DNA of 64,000 nt from the NCBI RefSeq assembly GCF_001955535.1, contig NZ_MPVN01000006.1:176708-240707 (forward strand). The letters are read 5' to 3'. Under the pieces are notes generated by a model. It worked only from the letters and a program-made list of their open reading frames with translations. It ran no database searches and had not been told where the DNA came from. Position 1 is the stretch's first letter. Every line of letters starts with the position of its first letter. A program made the translations under genes and the position numbers. The DNA is from Paenibacillus sp. FSL H7-0326. Lineage in GTDB: Bacteria > Bacillota > Bacilli > Paenibacillales > Paenibacillaceae. Positions 1 through 8,963 of the stretch are shown here, one piece after another.

Positions 1-375
1 CTATGGCATCAGGTACTGAATCGTCCGGACAGCTATGAAGAGAGCTCCTGTACCTCAATGTTTATATACGCTTATGCCAAAGGCGTGCGTTTTGGCTGGC
101 TGAAGGATGCGGGCAAGTATGTGGATTCCGTGTTAAGGGGCTGGGAGGGACTCACCCGGATCGCTATCGACTACAAAGGGAATATATATGGAGTCTGCAG
201 AGGGTCAGGATATTCCTTCACGGCTTCCTACTACAAGGATGATCTCGGTTGGAACCTGAATGATACCCACGGAATCGGCATTGTACTGCTCGCAGGGGTA
301 GAAGCTTTAAGAATGCAGGTTGCACTTAGGGAGAGTGCAGATTCAGATGCTTTTGCGGTATCAGGACAACATTAA
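1..375 (+). CDS. Glycoside hydrolase family 88/105 protein, C-terminal part
   Basis: The reading frame is open from base 1, so the start lies upstream of the window; the visible part is 124 residues. It reads LWHQVLNRPDSYEESSCTSM and then a YAKGVRFGWL segment, which resembles the C-terminal part of unsaturated rhamnogalacturonyl/glucuronyl hydrolases of the YteR/YesR type. These enzymes remove the unsaturated sugar left at the non-reducing end by pectin or glycosaminoglycan lyases and work in the cytoplasm after oligosaccharide import. The end LLAGVEALRM fits the last helix of the alpha/alpha barrel. Catalytic Asp residues would lie upstream and cannot be checked. A hairpin terminator follows. 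The family call is good; the substrate is not determined. Confidence 0.8.
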   Translation, partial: LWHQVLNRPDSYEESSCTSMFIYAYAKGVRFGWLKDAGKYVDSVLRGWEGLTRIAIDYKGNIYGVCRGSGYSFTASYYKDDLGWNLNDTHGIGIVLLAGVEALRMQVALRESADSDAFAVSGQH

Positions 376-400
376 TTGAACCTCAACCTATTGAACATGC

Positions 401-439
401 AATAAAGCCTTCTCTTCATAACCGAAGAAAGGCTTTATT
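401..439. terminator. Bidirectional intrinsic terminator
   Basis: The arm AATAAAGCCTT..CTTC pairs with GAAG.AAAGGCTTTATT, with one bulge. A and T runs flank both sides. It lies between two convergent genes and can stop transcription from either. Confidence 0.75.
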
Positions 440-473
440 TGCATGGATTTTGATGACTTGAGCTTCGCTCTGA

Positions 474-1352
474 TCAAAATAATTCCAGCTGCTCGGGTTC
501 TTCATCCTGCTTCTTCCGGATCACTTCAGAAGCCAGCGGCTGTGGTATCATACCGAGCATCGTCATCAGCTGCTTAGCGTTTGCTGCGGCATCTCCGCCG
601 GAGTTATTATTGAACACGACACAGATCTCCTGGCTTTGCTTCTCAAGCTGATCCAGCCGTTCCTTCCATTCAGAGAGCTCCTCCTCATTGTATCGATAGA
701 GATATCTTACCTCCCGCCAATTCGGGGCTCCGCTCTGATGCCAGCCGGATGCGTTTCGCCCATGGAATCGCACGATGCTGAGATCTGCATCTGTAGCACT
801 TAGTACGGTCGGAATCGAACCTTGCCCTGCACTCGGCTCGTCGCAGATGCTGTGGATCCAGCCTTCTTTTTTCATAAAGGCAAGCGTTCTATGCATCATC
901 TCACCTTCAAACCAGCTGCGGTGTCTGAATTCAAGTGCACAGGGGATATGCTGCATTCGATCCTTGATACTGCGAAGTGTACCTACGTTCTCTCGATTAC
1001 AATCAAACCAAGGCGGGAACTGGAACAGTACGGCTTTCATTTTACCTTTCTCGATCATGGGTGCGAGCGACTCCATAAAAGCGGCATACATGCTGTCTGT
1101 ATCGGGGAAATAGGGTTTACCTCGCAGGTGACCGGTCATGCCTTGATAGGCCTTGACAATGAAGGAGAAATGATCAGGCGTTTCCTCCGTCCATCTTGCC
1201 ATTCTCTCTGCCGGCTGCACTGCATAGAAAGAGCTGTCGACTTCTACCACGGAAAAATGGGCACTGTATTTGATCAGCTTGTCCTTCGGCTTCGTACCGG
1301 GCAAATATAAGTCGTCATGGTCTCCCCAGCCGGTCAGACCAATGTTAATCAT
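474..1352 (-). CDS. DUF72 domain-containing protein (YecE/YunF family)
   Basis: This is a 292-residue soluble protein of the DUF72 family, a TIM-barrel-like fold of unknown biochemical role. The N-terminus INIGLTGWGDHDDLY, the FSVVEVDSSFYAVQ segment and the FPPWFDCN segment match the family pattern. An in-frame ATG exists 18 bases upstream, but the strong AAGGAGG site lies between it and the ATG at 1350-1352, so the inner start is chosen. The C-terminus is acidic (DEEPEQLELF). It converges on the GH88/105 gene and is divergent from the hydrolase gene at 1491. Family assignment is firm; function is unknown. Confidence 0.85.
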   Translation of the reverse strand: MINIGLTGWGDHDDLYLPGTKPKDKLIKYSAHFSVVEVDSSFYAVQPAERMARWTEETPDHFSFIVKAYQGMTGHLRGKPYFPDTDSMYAAFMESLAPMIEKGKMKAVLFQFPPWFDCNRENVGTLRSIKDRMQHIPCALEFRHRSWFEGEMMHRTLAFMKKEGWIHSICDEPSAGQGSIPTVLSATDADLSIVRFHGRNASGWHQSGAPNWREVRYLYRYNEEELSEWKERLDQLEKQSQEICVVFNNNSGGDAAANAKQLMTMLGMIPQPLASEVIRKKQDEEPEQLELF

Positions 1353-1490
1353 CGGATATCCCTCCTTCATTAAGGGTCGTACTTATTATTAAGCTGTATT
1401 GGGCCATTATAAATCATGATTTCAACCATGTTCAAACCGGTCAATTATGGAGTATCCTTTAGAATGACGTCATTAGGAAGGAGGCCATTC

Positions 1491-2483
1491 ATGAAACTGC
1501 CGGAATGGACACATCACGAACAAGAAGGAATTATCCAGGTGAAGATCACGATGTCATTCCCGCTTAGATGGGTGAACAGCTACATACTTCGAGGAGATGA
1601 CGGAGTTACGATCATTGATCCCGGGCCGCGCTCCCCTGTAACAGAAGCGGAGTGGGACAAGGTCTGGTCTGAGCTTGCAATTCATCCGAAGCACGATATT
1701 AAGCAAATTGTGCTGACACATCATCATCCGGATCATTATGGCCTTTCAGGCTGGATGCAGGAGCAGAGTGAAGCAAGCGTATGGATGTCGAAGAGGGCAC
1801 ACGCAGAAGCTCAGTATATGTGGGGAGAAGCTGCAGATATTAACGATCAGCTGCCCGATTTTTTCAGAGCACATGGCATGACAGAGGAGTGGGCACAGCA
1901 GCTGAGACCCCATTTAGAGAGCTTTGACAGCGAGGTGCTGCCTGCGCCAATGGTTAGTTATATAGAAGGTGAACGGTTTGATATGGCTGGAAGGCACTTT
2001 TCTGTGATAGAGACCGGTGGACATGCTCCGGGTCATCTGTCTTTTTATGAAGAGAGCACGGGAATCATCCTCTGTGGAGATGCCGTCCTTCCCCAAATCT
2101 CACCGAATGTGAGCCTGCTGCCCGGAAGTGATGAACAGCCTTTGCGCCATTTTATTGAGGGACTGCATCAGTTGTCGGGACTGAAGGTGAGCAGAGCCTT
2201 TGCGGGACATCGCCATCCTTTCACTGGCTTTGAGAGTCGTATTCAAGGACTGCTGAAGCATCATGAGGAACGTCTGGATGAGATGGAAGGGATGCTGCAG
2301 GAGGGGGAGAAGACGGCTTTTGAGGTCTGTGTGAAGCTGTTCGGGACGAAGTTTGGTATTCATCAAATGCGGTTTGCTATGGCAGAGACATTGGCGCATT
2401 TGGATGAATTGGTACGGCTGGGCAGGGCTGTCATGAAACTGCCGGATTCGAGAGAAAAAATAGTGAAATTTGCTCCAGCATAA
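1491..2483 (+). CDS. Metallo-beta-lactamase-fold hydrolase
   Basis: The product has about 330 residues and is a cytoplasmic MBL-fold metallohydrolase. The metal-binding motif is seen as THHHPDH near residue 77, followed by GGHAPGHLSF, the CGDAVLP segment and the later AGHRHPF, which together supply the usual His/Asp ligands. A C-terminal helical region follows, as in glyoxalase II-like or YqgX/RBN-type relatives. An open frame extends upstream to 1416, but AAGGAGG sits 6 bases before the ATG at 1491, which is therefore the start. Substrate cannot be inferred. It is a single gene ending at a terminator that faces the next, convergent gene. Confidence 0.85.
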   Translation: MKLPEWTHHEQEGIIQVKITMSFPLRWVNSYILRGDDGVTIIDPGPRSPVTEAEWDKVWSELAIHPKHDIKQIVLTHHHPDHYGLSGWMQEQSEASVWMSKRAHAEAQYMWGEAADINDQLPDFFRAHGMTEEWAQQLRPHLESFDSEVLPAPMVSYIEGERFDMAGRHFSVIETGGHAPGHLSFYEESTGIILCGDAVLPQISPNVSLLPGSDEQPLRHFIEGLHQLSGLKVSRAFAGHRHPFTGFESRIQGLLKHHEERLDEMEGMLQEGEKTAFEVCVKLFGTKFGIHQMRFAMAETLAHLDELVRLGRAVMKLPDSREKIVKFAPA

Positions 2484-2525
2484 GCGAGTAATACTCCGAA
2501 TCATTCGGTTGATAATTTGCTAACC

Positions 2526-2561
2526 AAAGGGTACCGATCACGGGATGAACGGTACCCTTTT
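2526..2561. terminator. Bidirectional intrinsic terminator
   Basis: The arms AAAGGGTACCG and CGGTACCCTTT form a perfect 11-bp stem followed by a T run. It separates the convergent MBL hydrolase and PgpA-like genes. Confidence 0.8.
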
Positions 2562-2591
2562 TGTTTACACATAGTTTCCCTTCTGGTGTTA

Positions 2592-3152
2592 TTACAAATC
2601 CTCTTCGGCATCATCCTTTACAGGCTCATCTCCAAGTTCAGCTTCCCGCTCAGCCTGTTTACGATGGGCAATCCGGCTGCTGGCGGATGCGGCAACAGCA
2701 CCGACAATGTCATCCAGGAAAGTGTGGATATGCTGATCCGATTTATCATTCAGCCGCACGAGCACTCCAGGCTTCAATTTATCTACATATCCATAGTTCG
2801 TAAATCCAATGCTTCCATACACGTTCACGATGGAGAACGCCAGAATTTCATCGACACCGTACAGGCCTTCATCGTATCGAATCATATCCTGTAAAGGCTG
2901 AATCAGCTTGCCTTCTTCGGCGAGCAGGTCCAGCTGAATGCCGGTTAGGACCGCATTTTGTACCTCGCGTTTACTCAGCACCTGCTCCACGTTATGTATG
3001 CATTCTTCCATCGTTAGATCCGGGTAATAGTCCTTCTGCAGCAGCATGACCAGCTCTGCGATCTCAGGAATTTTCACGCCTCTTTTTTCGAGCCACTCCC
3101 AGGTGGCCTCCGCTACCTTTCTGCTGTTCAGACTGTAAGGGATTTTCTCCAT
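2592..3152 (-). CDS. PgpA/YutG-like phosphatidylglycerophosphatase A family protein
   Basis: The protein has 186 residues and resembles B. subtilis YutG/YpjQ, relatives of phosphatidylglycerophosphatase A, which removes phosphate from phosphatidylglycerol phosphate. Recognisable pieces are IPEIAELVMLLQKDYYP in the N-terminal third, DEILAFSIVNVYGSIGFTN, and LDDIVGAVAASASSRIAHR near the C-terminus, which fits the conserved PgpA end. The tail is strongly acidic (EREAELGDEPVKDDAEEDL). There are few hydrophobic segments compared with E. coli PgpA, so enzymatic activity on the membrane lipid is inferred from family only. Confidence 0.7.
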   Translation of the reverse strand: MEKIPYSLNSRKVAEATWEWLEKRGVKIPEIAELVMLLQKDYYPDLTMEECIHNVEQVLSKREVQNAVLTGIQLDLLAEEGKLIQPLQDMIRYDEGLYGVDEILAFSIVNVYGSIGFTNYGYVDKLKPGVLVRLNDKSDQHIHTFLDDIVGAVAASASSRIAHRKQAEREAELGDEPVKDDAEEDL

Positions 3153-3316
3153 TGGTATCTAACCGCTCCTCTTCATGTCAATTTGAGTAAGTTCTAAATT
3201 AACATAACCGATTTTGGACTTTTTGATTTCAATAGATCATGTTAAGGCATTTTTTCTATTAGAGCTCGTATACATAGTAGTACAAACTGTACAAAATTGT
3301 TAGGAGGACTTTTCAC

Positions 3317-4372
3317 ATGAGCCGTTTCCATCGCAAGGTTAAAATGATATCTGCAGCAGGGCTGCTTACCGTTCCTGTGCTGCTCGCCGGATGCAGTGCC
3401 CTCTCTTCTCAAACATCCGACAGTGTTGATGCTCCCCCGCCGATCCTTGAATCTGCCATGATTCAGGCTGCAGAAGGCAACGGAGAGATGGTTCAGACGG
3501 AGCAGATGACGGTATATCTGAAAGATCAGAATGGACTGCTCGCTCCGGTTTCAATGTCACTTCCGGCTCTCCCAGATCTTACTTTTGTGGAATCCTCACT
3601 TGCAGCACTTGTCTCAGGCGGTGCTTATTCGGGATACATGCCTGATGGCTTTACGGGTGTGCTGCCTCAGGGAACCGAAGTGATGGATGTGACGGTTACG
3701 CCGGAGGAGAAGCTGGCCGTTGTAGAATTTAATTCCAAGTTCACTGAATACATGCCAGAGGAAGAGCGTCAAATTATGGAGGCTGTGACCTGGACCCTTA
3801 CCGGAAATCCGGATATTCAGAACGTACAGCTCTGGGTAGATGGCAAAAAACTGAATGAGATGCCCGTGAATGGAACACCGATGGCTCAATCGCTCACCCG
3901 GGGAATCGGTATCAATCTGGATCTGGGCAATCACTTGAGCACGAATTCCAGTCCGGTGACTGTGTATTTCTCTGATGAATCCCCTGCAGGAGAACAGTAT
4001 TATGTTCCGGTCACAAGACTGGTTGAGCCGAGTCCGAATCGTGTGGAGTCCGCATTATCTGAGCTGATCAAAGGTCCTGACAGTGAAGGACTCGAGATGG
4101 TGCTGACCACGGCAACATTGCTGGAGTCAGTTGTCACTGGCGAGGATGGCACAGTCTCGGTAGCGCTGAAAGATGAAATGTTTGCAGAAGGTGACCCGAT
4201 CCCGACAGAGCTGCTTCAATCGGTTGTCTTAACGGTGGCGGATAATTCAGGCAACGCTGATACGAAGGTGCAAATTACGTTTAATGATCAACAAACCGTG
4301 ATAGGTACCGATGAACAGAACTATGGCGAGCCTGTGACGAAACCGGAATATATTAATGAGATTGGTATCTAA
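3317..4372 (+). CDS. gerM: GerM, GerMN-domain sporulation/germination lipoprotein
   Basis: This 351-residue protein starts with a basic stretch, a hydrophobic core and a lipobox LLAGC, so Cys26 should be lipid-modified and the protein exported and membrane-anchored. Two GerMN domains follow, about residues 60-190 and 210-335, each with a TVYL/TVYF strand start and a VEFN-type core. In B. subtilis GerM works with the SpoIIIA-SpoIIQ channel during engulfment and is followed by rph and rdgB, exactly as here. AGGAGG precedes the ATG. Two direct GTACAAA heptamers lie just upstream (3280-3295). Confidence 0.9.
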   Translation: MSRFHRKVKMISAAGLLTVPVLLAGCSALSSQTSDSVDAPPPILESAMIQAAEGNGEMVQTEQMTVYLKDQNGLLAPVSMSLPALPDLTFVESSLAALVSGGAYSGYMPDGFTGVLPQGTEVMDVTVTPEEKLAVVEFNSKFTEYMPEEERQIMEAVTWTLTGNPDIQNVQLWVDGKKLNEMPVNGTPMAQSLTRGIGINLDLGNHLSTNSSPVTVYFSDESPAGEQYYVPVTRLVEPSPNRVESALSELIKGPDSEGLEMVLTTATLLESVVTGEDGTVSVALKDEMFAEGDPIPTELLQSVVLTVADNSGNADTKVQITFNDQQTVIGTDEQNYGEPVTKPEYINEIGI

Positions 4373-4464
4373 GGAATCGCATCTGTAAAGGGTGCTTTTA
4401 CAAAAGCATTTTGGTAGAATGATAAGGACTAATACAGGACGCTTAAGACGTAGGAGGCAATATC

Positions 4465-5220
4465 ATGAGATCTAACGGACGTACCAGCGAACAGCTGCGA
4501 CCGATCACAATGACAGTGGGTACCAACAAATTTGCGGAAGGCTCCGTATTCATAGAAGTAGGAGATACCAAAGTCATATGTACAGCAACAGTAGACGAGA
4601 AGGTGCCCCATTTCATGAAAGGACAAGGCAAGGGCTGGGTAACAGCCGAGTACTCCATGCTTCCTAGAGCAACACAGACTCGGAATCAACGCGAGGCAGC
4701 TCGCGGTAAGTTAAGTGGACGCACGATGGAAATTCAGCGGCTCATTGGACGCGCATTAAGATCCGTCGTTGACCTGCATGCGCTTGGAGAGCGTACGATT
4801 ACTTTGGACTGCGATGTCATTCAGGCAGATGGAGGAACCCGTACAACCTCGATTACCGGATCATTTGTCGCAATGGCGATTGCGTTGGACAAAATTGCAC
4901 AGCAGCACCGGCTGCCCGTGTTTCCGATCACTGATTTTCTGGCTTCTGTCAGTGTTGGTGTTGTTCAGGACAAGGCACTGCTTGACCTGAACTATGAGGA
5001 AGATTCCAAAGCCAAAGTGGATATGAATATCGTGATGACCGGAAGCGGAGAATTCGTAGAGCTGCAAGGGACCGGGGAAGACAGACCCTTTAGCCGCAAA
5101 GAGCTGGATGAACTGCTCAGCCTTGGCGAGCACGGTATTCTTCAGATGATCGAGAAGCAGAAGGAAGTACTGGGACCGATTGCACTCAAGATCGGCTCCC
5201 GCAAGATTGGGGAGGCTTAA
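4465..5220 (+). CDS. rph: Ribonuclease PH
   Basis: The protein has 251 residues, the usual RNase PH length. The N-terminus MRSNGRTSEQLRPI, the KGWVTAEYSMLPRAT motif, SGRTMEIQRLIGR and the phosphate-binding QADGGTRTTS segment are all present. RNase PH is a phosphorolytic 3'-5' exonuclease that trims tRNA precursors and other structured RNA in the cytoplasm. It lies between gerM and rdgB, the B. subtilis order, and its stop is 8 bases before the rdgB start, so the two are likely co-transcribed. GTAGGAGGC precedes the start. Confidence 0.96.
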   Translation: MRSNGRTSEQLRPITMTVGTNKFAEGSVFIEVGDTKVICTATVDEKVPHFMKGQGKGWVTAEYSMLPRATQTRNQREAARGKLSGRTMEIQRLIGRALRSVVDLHALGERTITLDCDVIQADGGTRTTSITGSFVAMAIALDKIAQQHRLPVFPITDFLASVSVGVVQDKALLDLNYEEDSKAKVDMNIVMTGSGEFVELQGTGEDRPFSRKELDELLSLGEHGILQMIEKQKEVLGPIALKIGSRKIGEA

Positions 5221-5228
5221 TCGACAGC

Positions 5229-5855
5229 ATGAACAATTTGGACAGCCCAGTCATTATCGTCGCTACCAAAAACAAAGGAAAAGTACGTGAGTTTGCCCAC
5301 GCTTTTGCCCGGATTGGCAAAGAGGTCAAGAGCATGTACGATTATCCGGATGTACCTGATGTGGTGGAGGATGGCACGACTTTTGCCGAGAATGCATGGA
5401 AAAAAGCGAAAACTGTAGGCGATGCTCTTGGCCTGCCTGTTCTCGCCGATGATTCCGGATTATGTGTGGATCTTCTGGATGGCGCTCCAGGTGTGTATTC
5501 GGCGCGGTATGCCGGCGAAGGCGCTGCCGACGCGGATAATAATGAGAAGCTGCTAAGCGAGCTCGAATCACGCAAGCTGGGAGAGGATACGGAGCAGCCG
5601 CTCCTTAGCCCTGCCCGGTTTGTCTGTTCACTCGTGCTGTATGATCCGGCAACGGGAGAGAAGCTGGAATCCTATGGTACAGTTGAAGGCTTCATCACTT
5701 CCGAAACCGCCGGATGCGGCGGTTTCGGCTATGATCCGCTCTTCTATCTTCCAAGCTATGAGAAGACCATGGCGGAGCTCAGTATGGACCAGAAGCAAGC
5801 CATCAGCCATCGCGGTGCAGCACTTCGGGACTTAATGACCAAGCTCGGCGGTTAA
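5229..5855 (+). CDS. rdgB: RdgB/HAM1-type XTP/dITP diphosphatase
   Basis: The 208-residue protein is a house-cleaning nucleotide pyrophosphatase that hydrolyses ITP, XTP and their deoxy forms to monophosphates. It shows the family signatures ATKNKGKVREF, the LADDSGLCVD metal-binding motif, GVYSARYAGEGA, and GYDPLFY followed by SHRGAA. The ATG at 5229 has GGGGAGG upstream inside the end of rph. It is the last gene of the gerM-rph-rdgB unit and ends at a strong terminator facing asnB. Confidence 0.95.
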   Translation: MNNLDSPVIIVATKNKGKVREFAHAFARIGKEVKSMYDYPDVPDVVEDGTTFAENAWKKAKTVGDALGLPVLADDSGLCVDLLDGAPGVYSARYAGEGAADADNNEKLLSELESRKLGEDTEQPLLSPARFVCSLVLYDPATGEKLESYGTVEGFITSETAGCGGFGYDPLFYLPSYEKTMAELSMDQKQAISHRGAALRDLMTKLGG

Positions 5856-5881
5856 TACCCGATTAAGATCTTCATATACTT

Positions 5882-5918
5882 CAAAGAGACCTGCTGTTGA
5901 CAGCAGGTCTCTTTGTGC
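5882..5918. terminator. Bidirectional intrinsic terminator
   Basis: Arms CAAAGAGACCTGCTG and CAGCAGGTCTCTTTG form a perfect 15-bp stem with the loop TTGA. It lies between the convergent rdgB and asnB genes. Confidence 0.85.
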
Positions 5919-5935
5919 TTGCTTGGTGCTCCCAA

Positions 5936-7780
5936 TTACCGAATAGACACTTTATAAGTCTTTAACCAGTTGTTTACTTGTGTCAGGTAAGCAAATAACT
6001 GAGGTCCGGACATCAGCTGACCAAACCAAGGATTATTGGAAGAAGCCTCTTTAGAGGCTGCAATTTCTTTGATTTTCTTGACATCCAGCAGAGGCAGCAC
6101 CGGGGATGAGGGATCATCCAGCACATCCAGCAGTTGCTGCCGAACGCTCTCTAGATAAGCGGGATTATGCGTCTTTGGATAAGGACTTTTTTTGCGATAG
6201 AGCACGTCATCAGGCAGGATTCCTTCCAATGCCTTGCGCAGAATACCTTTTTCCCGATTGCCTGTAATCTTAATCTCCCAAGGGATGTTAAATACATATT
6301 CCACTAGCCTGTGATCGCAATAAGGAACCCGGACCTCAAGTCCGACCCCCATACTCATCCGGTCCTTGCGGTCAAGCAGTGTGGGCATGAACCGGGTGAT
6401 GTTAAGATAAGACATGACACGCATCTGCGCTGCTTTGCCGGTCTCTCCAGCGAGAAGAGGAGTCTCCGCCACCGCATCCGAATAGCGGTCATTCAAATAT
6501 TCAAGCGGACGCGTCCATTCAGCAATATCCGAGGACAAGAGACTGGCTCTCATCTTCGGGGCGACCGCCCAAGGAAATGTACCTGAATTCAGCATTTCAT
6601 CACGGTGAAACCAGGGATATCCGCCGAATACTTCGTCTGCGGCTTCTCCCGATATGGCAACGGTCGCCTTCTTTTTGATTTCCCGGCAAAATAAATAAAG
6701 CGACGAATCGACATCCGTCATCCCCGGCAAATCTCGGGCGAGCGTAGACGCGTTCAAGGCTTCCACAACCTCCGCCGTATCAAACTCCATAAAATGATGA
6801 TTCGTCTTCAGCTCATCGACCATTCGCTGGATATAAGGAGCATCTGAATTGGGCTGGAAAGAGTGGGCTTTAAAATGCTTGTCGTTATCTACATAATCGA
6901 CAGAGAACGTGTCAATATTTCCTTGCCCGTTTCTTTTGTAATACGCTACGGCCAAGGCAGACAAGGCGCTGGAATCCAGTCCCCCGGATAGTAATGAGCC
7001 TAATGGTACATCTGAAGCAAGCTGTCGTTCTAAGGTGTCAATGAGCAGACTTCTAACTTGTGCTGCCGTAGCGTCCACATCGTCTTCATGGGGCTGGCTG
7101 ACGAGCTTCCAGTAGGCGTAAGAACGGAATCCGTTTCTGTTAAATGTGGCTGCATGACCGGCGCGAAGTTCCTTCATTGAGGAATATACACCGTGACCTG
7201 GTGTTCTTGCTGGTCCAATGATGAATACTTCAGCCAAGCCTTCAGGTCCGACAACCGCTTCGACCGCTGGATGCAGCAGCAGTGCCTTGGGTTCAGAGCC
7301 GAACACGAGCAGATCTCCCTGATCGCTGTAAAATAGAGGCTTTACTCCAAGCCGGTCTCTGGCCATGAATATATGTTCGCGTCCGCTATCCCATATGACA
7401 AAGGCAAATATTCCATTAAATCGTTCAACACATTCAGGCCCCCATTCTGCATAGCTGGCAAGCAGCACCTCGGTGTCACAATTGGTTTTGAAATGATGTC
7501 CACGGTTCTCCAGCTCTTTTTTGAGCTCAGGTGCATTGTACAGCTCTCCATTATAAACAACGGTATATTGCGTATCTCCATGATTCATGATCATCGGCTG
7601 GGCCCCATTCTCCGGGTCCATGACGCTCAGTCTGCGATGACCGAAGGCACAAGGATTCGAGATCCAGGTTCCGCCGGCATCGGGTCCGCGATTTGACATG
7701 CTTTCCGTCATGCGGACAAGCAGTTCTGATTCTTGGGTAAGATCACGATTCCATTGTATAAATCCTGTTATACCGCACAT
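5936..7780 (-). CDS. asnB: Asparagine synthetase B, glutamine-hydrolysing
   Basis: The protein has 614 residues. It starts MCGITGFIQW, so Cys2 is the N-terminal nucleophile of the class II glutaminase domain (about residues 2-190) after Met removal. NRGPDAGG, VYNGELYN and the CDTEVLL segment are glutaminase motifs. The synthetase domain has the pyrophosphate loop LLSGGLDSSALSAL and the SGEAADEVFGGYPWFHR segment. It makes asparagine from aspartate, ATP and glutamine in the cytoplasm. AAAGGATG precedes the ATG. A 170-bp divergent region separates it from the next gene; no T-box was seen there. Confidence 0.95.
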   Translation of the reverse strand: MCGITGFIQWNRDLTQESELLVRMTESMSNRGPDAGGTWISNPCAFGHRRLSVMDPENGAQPMIMNHGDTQYTVVYNGELYNAPELKKELENRGHHFKTNCDTEVLLASYAEWGPECVERFNGIFAFVIWDSGREHIFMARDRLGVKPLFYSDQGDLLVFGSEPKALLLHPAVEAVVGPEGLAEVFIIGPARTPGHGVYSSMKELRAGHAATFNRNGFRSYAYWKLVSQPHEDDVDATAAQVRSLLIDTLERQLASDVPLGSLLSGGLDSSALSALAVAYYKRNGQGNIDTFSVDYVDNDKHFKAHSFQPNSDAPYIQRMVDELKTNHHFMEFDTAEVVEALNASTLARDLPGMTDVDSSLYLFCREIKKKATVAISGEAADEVFGGYPWFHRDEMLNSGTFPWAVAPKMRASLLSSDIAEWTRPLEYLNDRYSDAVAETPLLAGETGKAAQMRVMSYLNITRFMPTLLDRKDRMSMGVGLEVRVPYCDHRLVEYVFNIPWEIKITGNREKGILRKALEGILPDDVLYRKKSPYPKTHNPAYLESVRQQLLDVLDDPSSPVLPLLDVKKIKEIAASKEASSNNPWFGQLMSGPQLFAYLTQVNNWLKTYKVSIR

Positions 7781-7950
7781 GACTGTTCATCCTTTCTTTT
7801 ACGTAACTTCTCAGAGGCTCATATAACAGCGTGTGGAGAGCGGTCATGCCTCATCCCCTTTTTTCTTCACGAGCAGTACTAGCAAATATATGCCGAAATT
7901 AGGCATAAAATGTCTGTCCACATCCGAAACTATAAGAGGCGAGCATATTA

Positions 7951-8298
7951 GTGTTGGGAGCGATGAATTTGACTAGAAGCCTGTATTTTGTTTCTGTTGG
8001 CGGACGTTCTGTTCTGAATGATCAGCAGGCAGCATCCTACGAATGGGTGATTGAGGCGACGCCAGAGCAAGCAGATTATTTGAGAGGGCTCCTTAGCTTG
8101 ATGCAGGAAAAAGAAGAAGAGGCCTTCCCGGGCTATATCTTCCCTTGGCCGGACACCGAAGAGGCCTCTGTCAACTCGTTATATGAGCAAGCACTTCAGA
8201 ACGTGTATAACGAAATTTATCAGCTGGGTACGCGAGAAACTCGCAGTCACTTAGCGCAATATGGGATTGTCCGTCACAGTGTTAACGGGAATGGATGA
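7951..8298 (+). CDS. Conserved-looking hypothetical protein
   Basis: I do not recognise this 115-residue protein. It is soluble, acidic and mixed alpha/beta: a strand-like SLYFVSVGG start, a PEQADYLRGLLSLMQEKEEEAF helix in the middle, and a helical C-terminal half (VNSLYEQALQNVYNEIYQ). The start is unclear: GTG at 7951 has AAGAGG 11 bases upstream, and an in-frame ATG at 7963 has GGGAG only 2 bases away. Another small gene follows 42 bases downstream in the same direction, so the two may form one transcript. No function is proposed. Confidence 0.6.
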   Translation: MLGAMNLTRSLYFVSVGGRSVLNDQQAASYEWVIEATPEQADYLRGLLSLMQEKEEEAFPGYIFPWPDTEEASVNSLYEQALQNVYNEIYQLGTRETRSHLAQYGIVRHSVNGNG

Positions 8299-8340
8299 AC
8301 GTAAGGCGATTAACCTAACATAAGAACAGGAGATGGGCTC

Positions 8341-8691
8341 ATGTATGTGATTCAAAATGCCAAAATTACAAATACCACTGAATTAAATGGAGTACGTTGT
8401 GTGGAAGTAGCGGTGGAGCCGGCTCAGGCGGGAGATCCTTCATTGCTTGTATACGTAGCGCAGAATGCGTATGGAACAGGACTTGATCTGCACAGAGTCG
8501 TGCGTAATCATCATGATTTGGCTCTGGATTGGTACAATGATAATCAAAATGCAGCATTTGAGGATGCGACAGCAGTTGCGTTTGAGAACAGTCAGCTTGT
8601 AACGGCCGAGCAGGAGAAGGGACAGTTTCTCCAGTCCTTATTGAATTACGGGACGTTGAACCAAGATATTTTAAGTAAATTGCAAAAATAA
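8341..8691 (+). CDS. Hypothetical protein
   Basis: This 116-residue protein is not recognised. Its N-terminal half is strand-rich (MYVIQNAKITNTTELNG, VRCVEVAVEP), the middle has GTGLDLHRVVRNHHDLALDWY, and the end is helical (EKGQFLQSLLNYGTLNQ). It has no signal peptide or membrane segment. AGGAGATG precedes the ATG at a normal distance, which supports it being a real gene. It follows the hypothetical gene at 7951 and is followed by a hairpin with a T run. Confidence 0.6.
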   Translation: MYVIQNAKITNTTELNGVRCVEVAVEPAQAGDPSLLVYVAQNAYGTGLDLHRVVRNHHDLALDWYNDNQNAAFEDATAVAFENSQLVTAEQEKGQFLQSLLNYGTLNQDILSKLQK

Positions 8692-8702
8692 AACTTACAC
8701 GA

Positions 8703-8752
8703 GGCTGCAAATGGAATGGATAACTCCAATTTCTTTGCAGTCTTTTTTTGTG
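8703..8752 (+). terminator. Probable intrinsic terminator
   Basis: The CTGCAAA and TTTGCAG segments pair, with a partly paired interior and a run of seven T after the 3' arm. It follows the two hypothetical genes. Confidence 0.55.
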
Positions 8753-8812
8753 ATTAGAAAATACTCAGCACATTTATTACACATAATACTGATGTATCCC
8801 GGGGAGGTGAAT

Positions 8813-8947
8813 ATGATGGCTTCAAAGTACAAGGTAACGAAGAAATACCGTCACGGTTTGGCAAATGAATTTGCTAGTGAAGTACTTGCGAAGAATAAAA
8901 ATCACCAGCGGCAACTGAACAGAGCACGTTTAGGAAGCAGCAACTAA
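8813..8947 (+). CDS. Small basic protein of unknown function, 44 residues
   Basis: The open frame extends upstream to 8711, but a strong GGGGAGGTG lies 5 bases before the tandem ATG codons at 8813 and 8816, so the product is about 44 residues, beginning MMASKYKVTKKYRHG. It is highly basic, with a helical LANEFASEVLAKNKNHQ middle and a RQLNRARLG end. Small basic proteins of this size in spore formers are often spore-associated or nucleic-acid-binding, but nothing here proves that. A GC-rich hairpin follows directly. Confidence 0.6.
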   Translation: MMASKYKVTKKYRHGLANEFASEVLAKNKNHQRQLNRARLGSSN

Positions 8948-8963
8948 TCCGGGCTGCACACAG

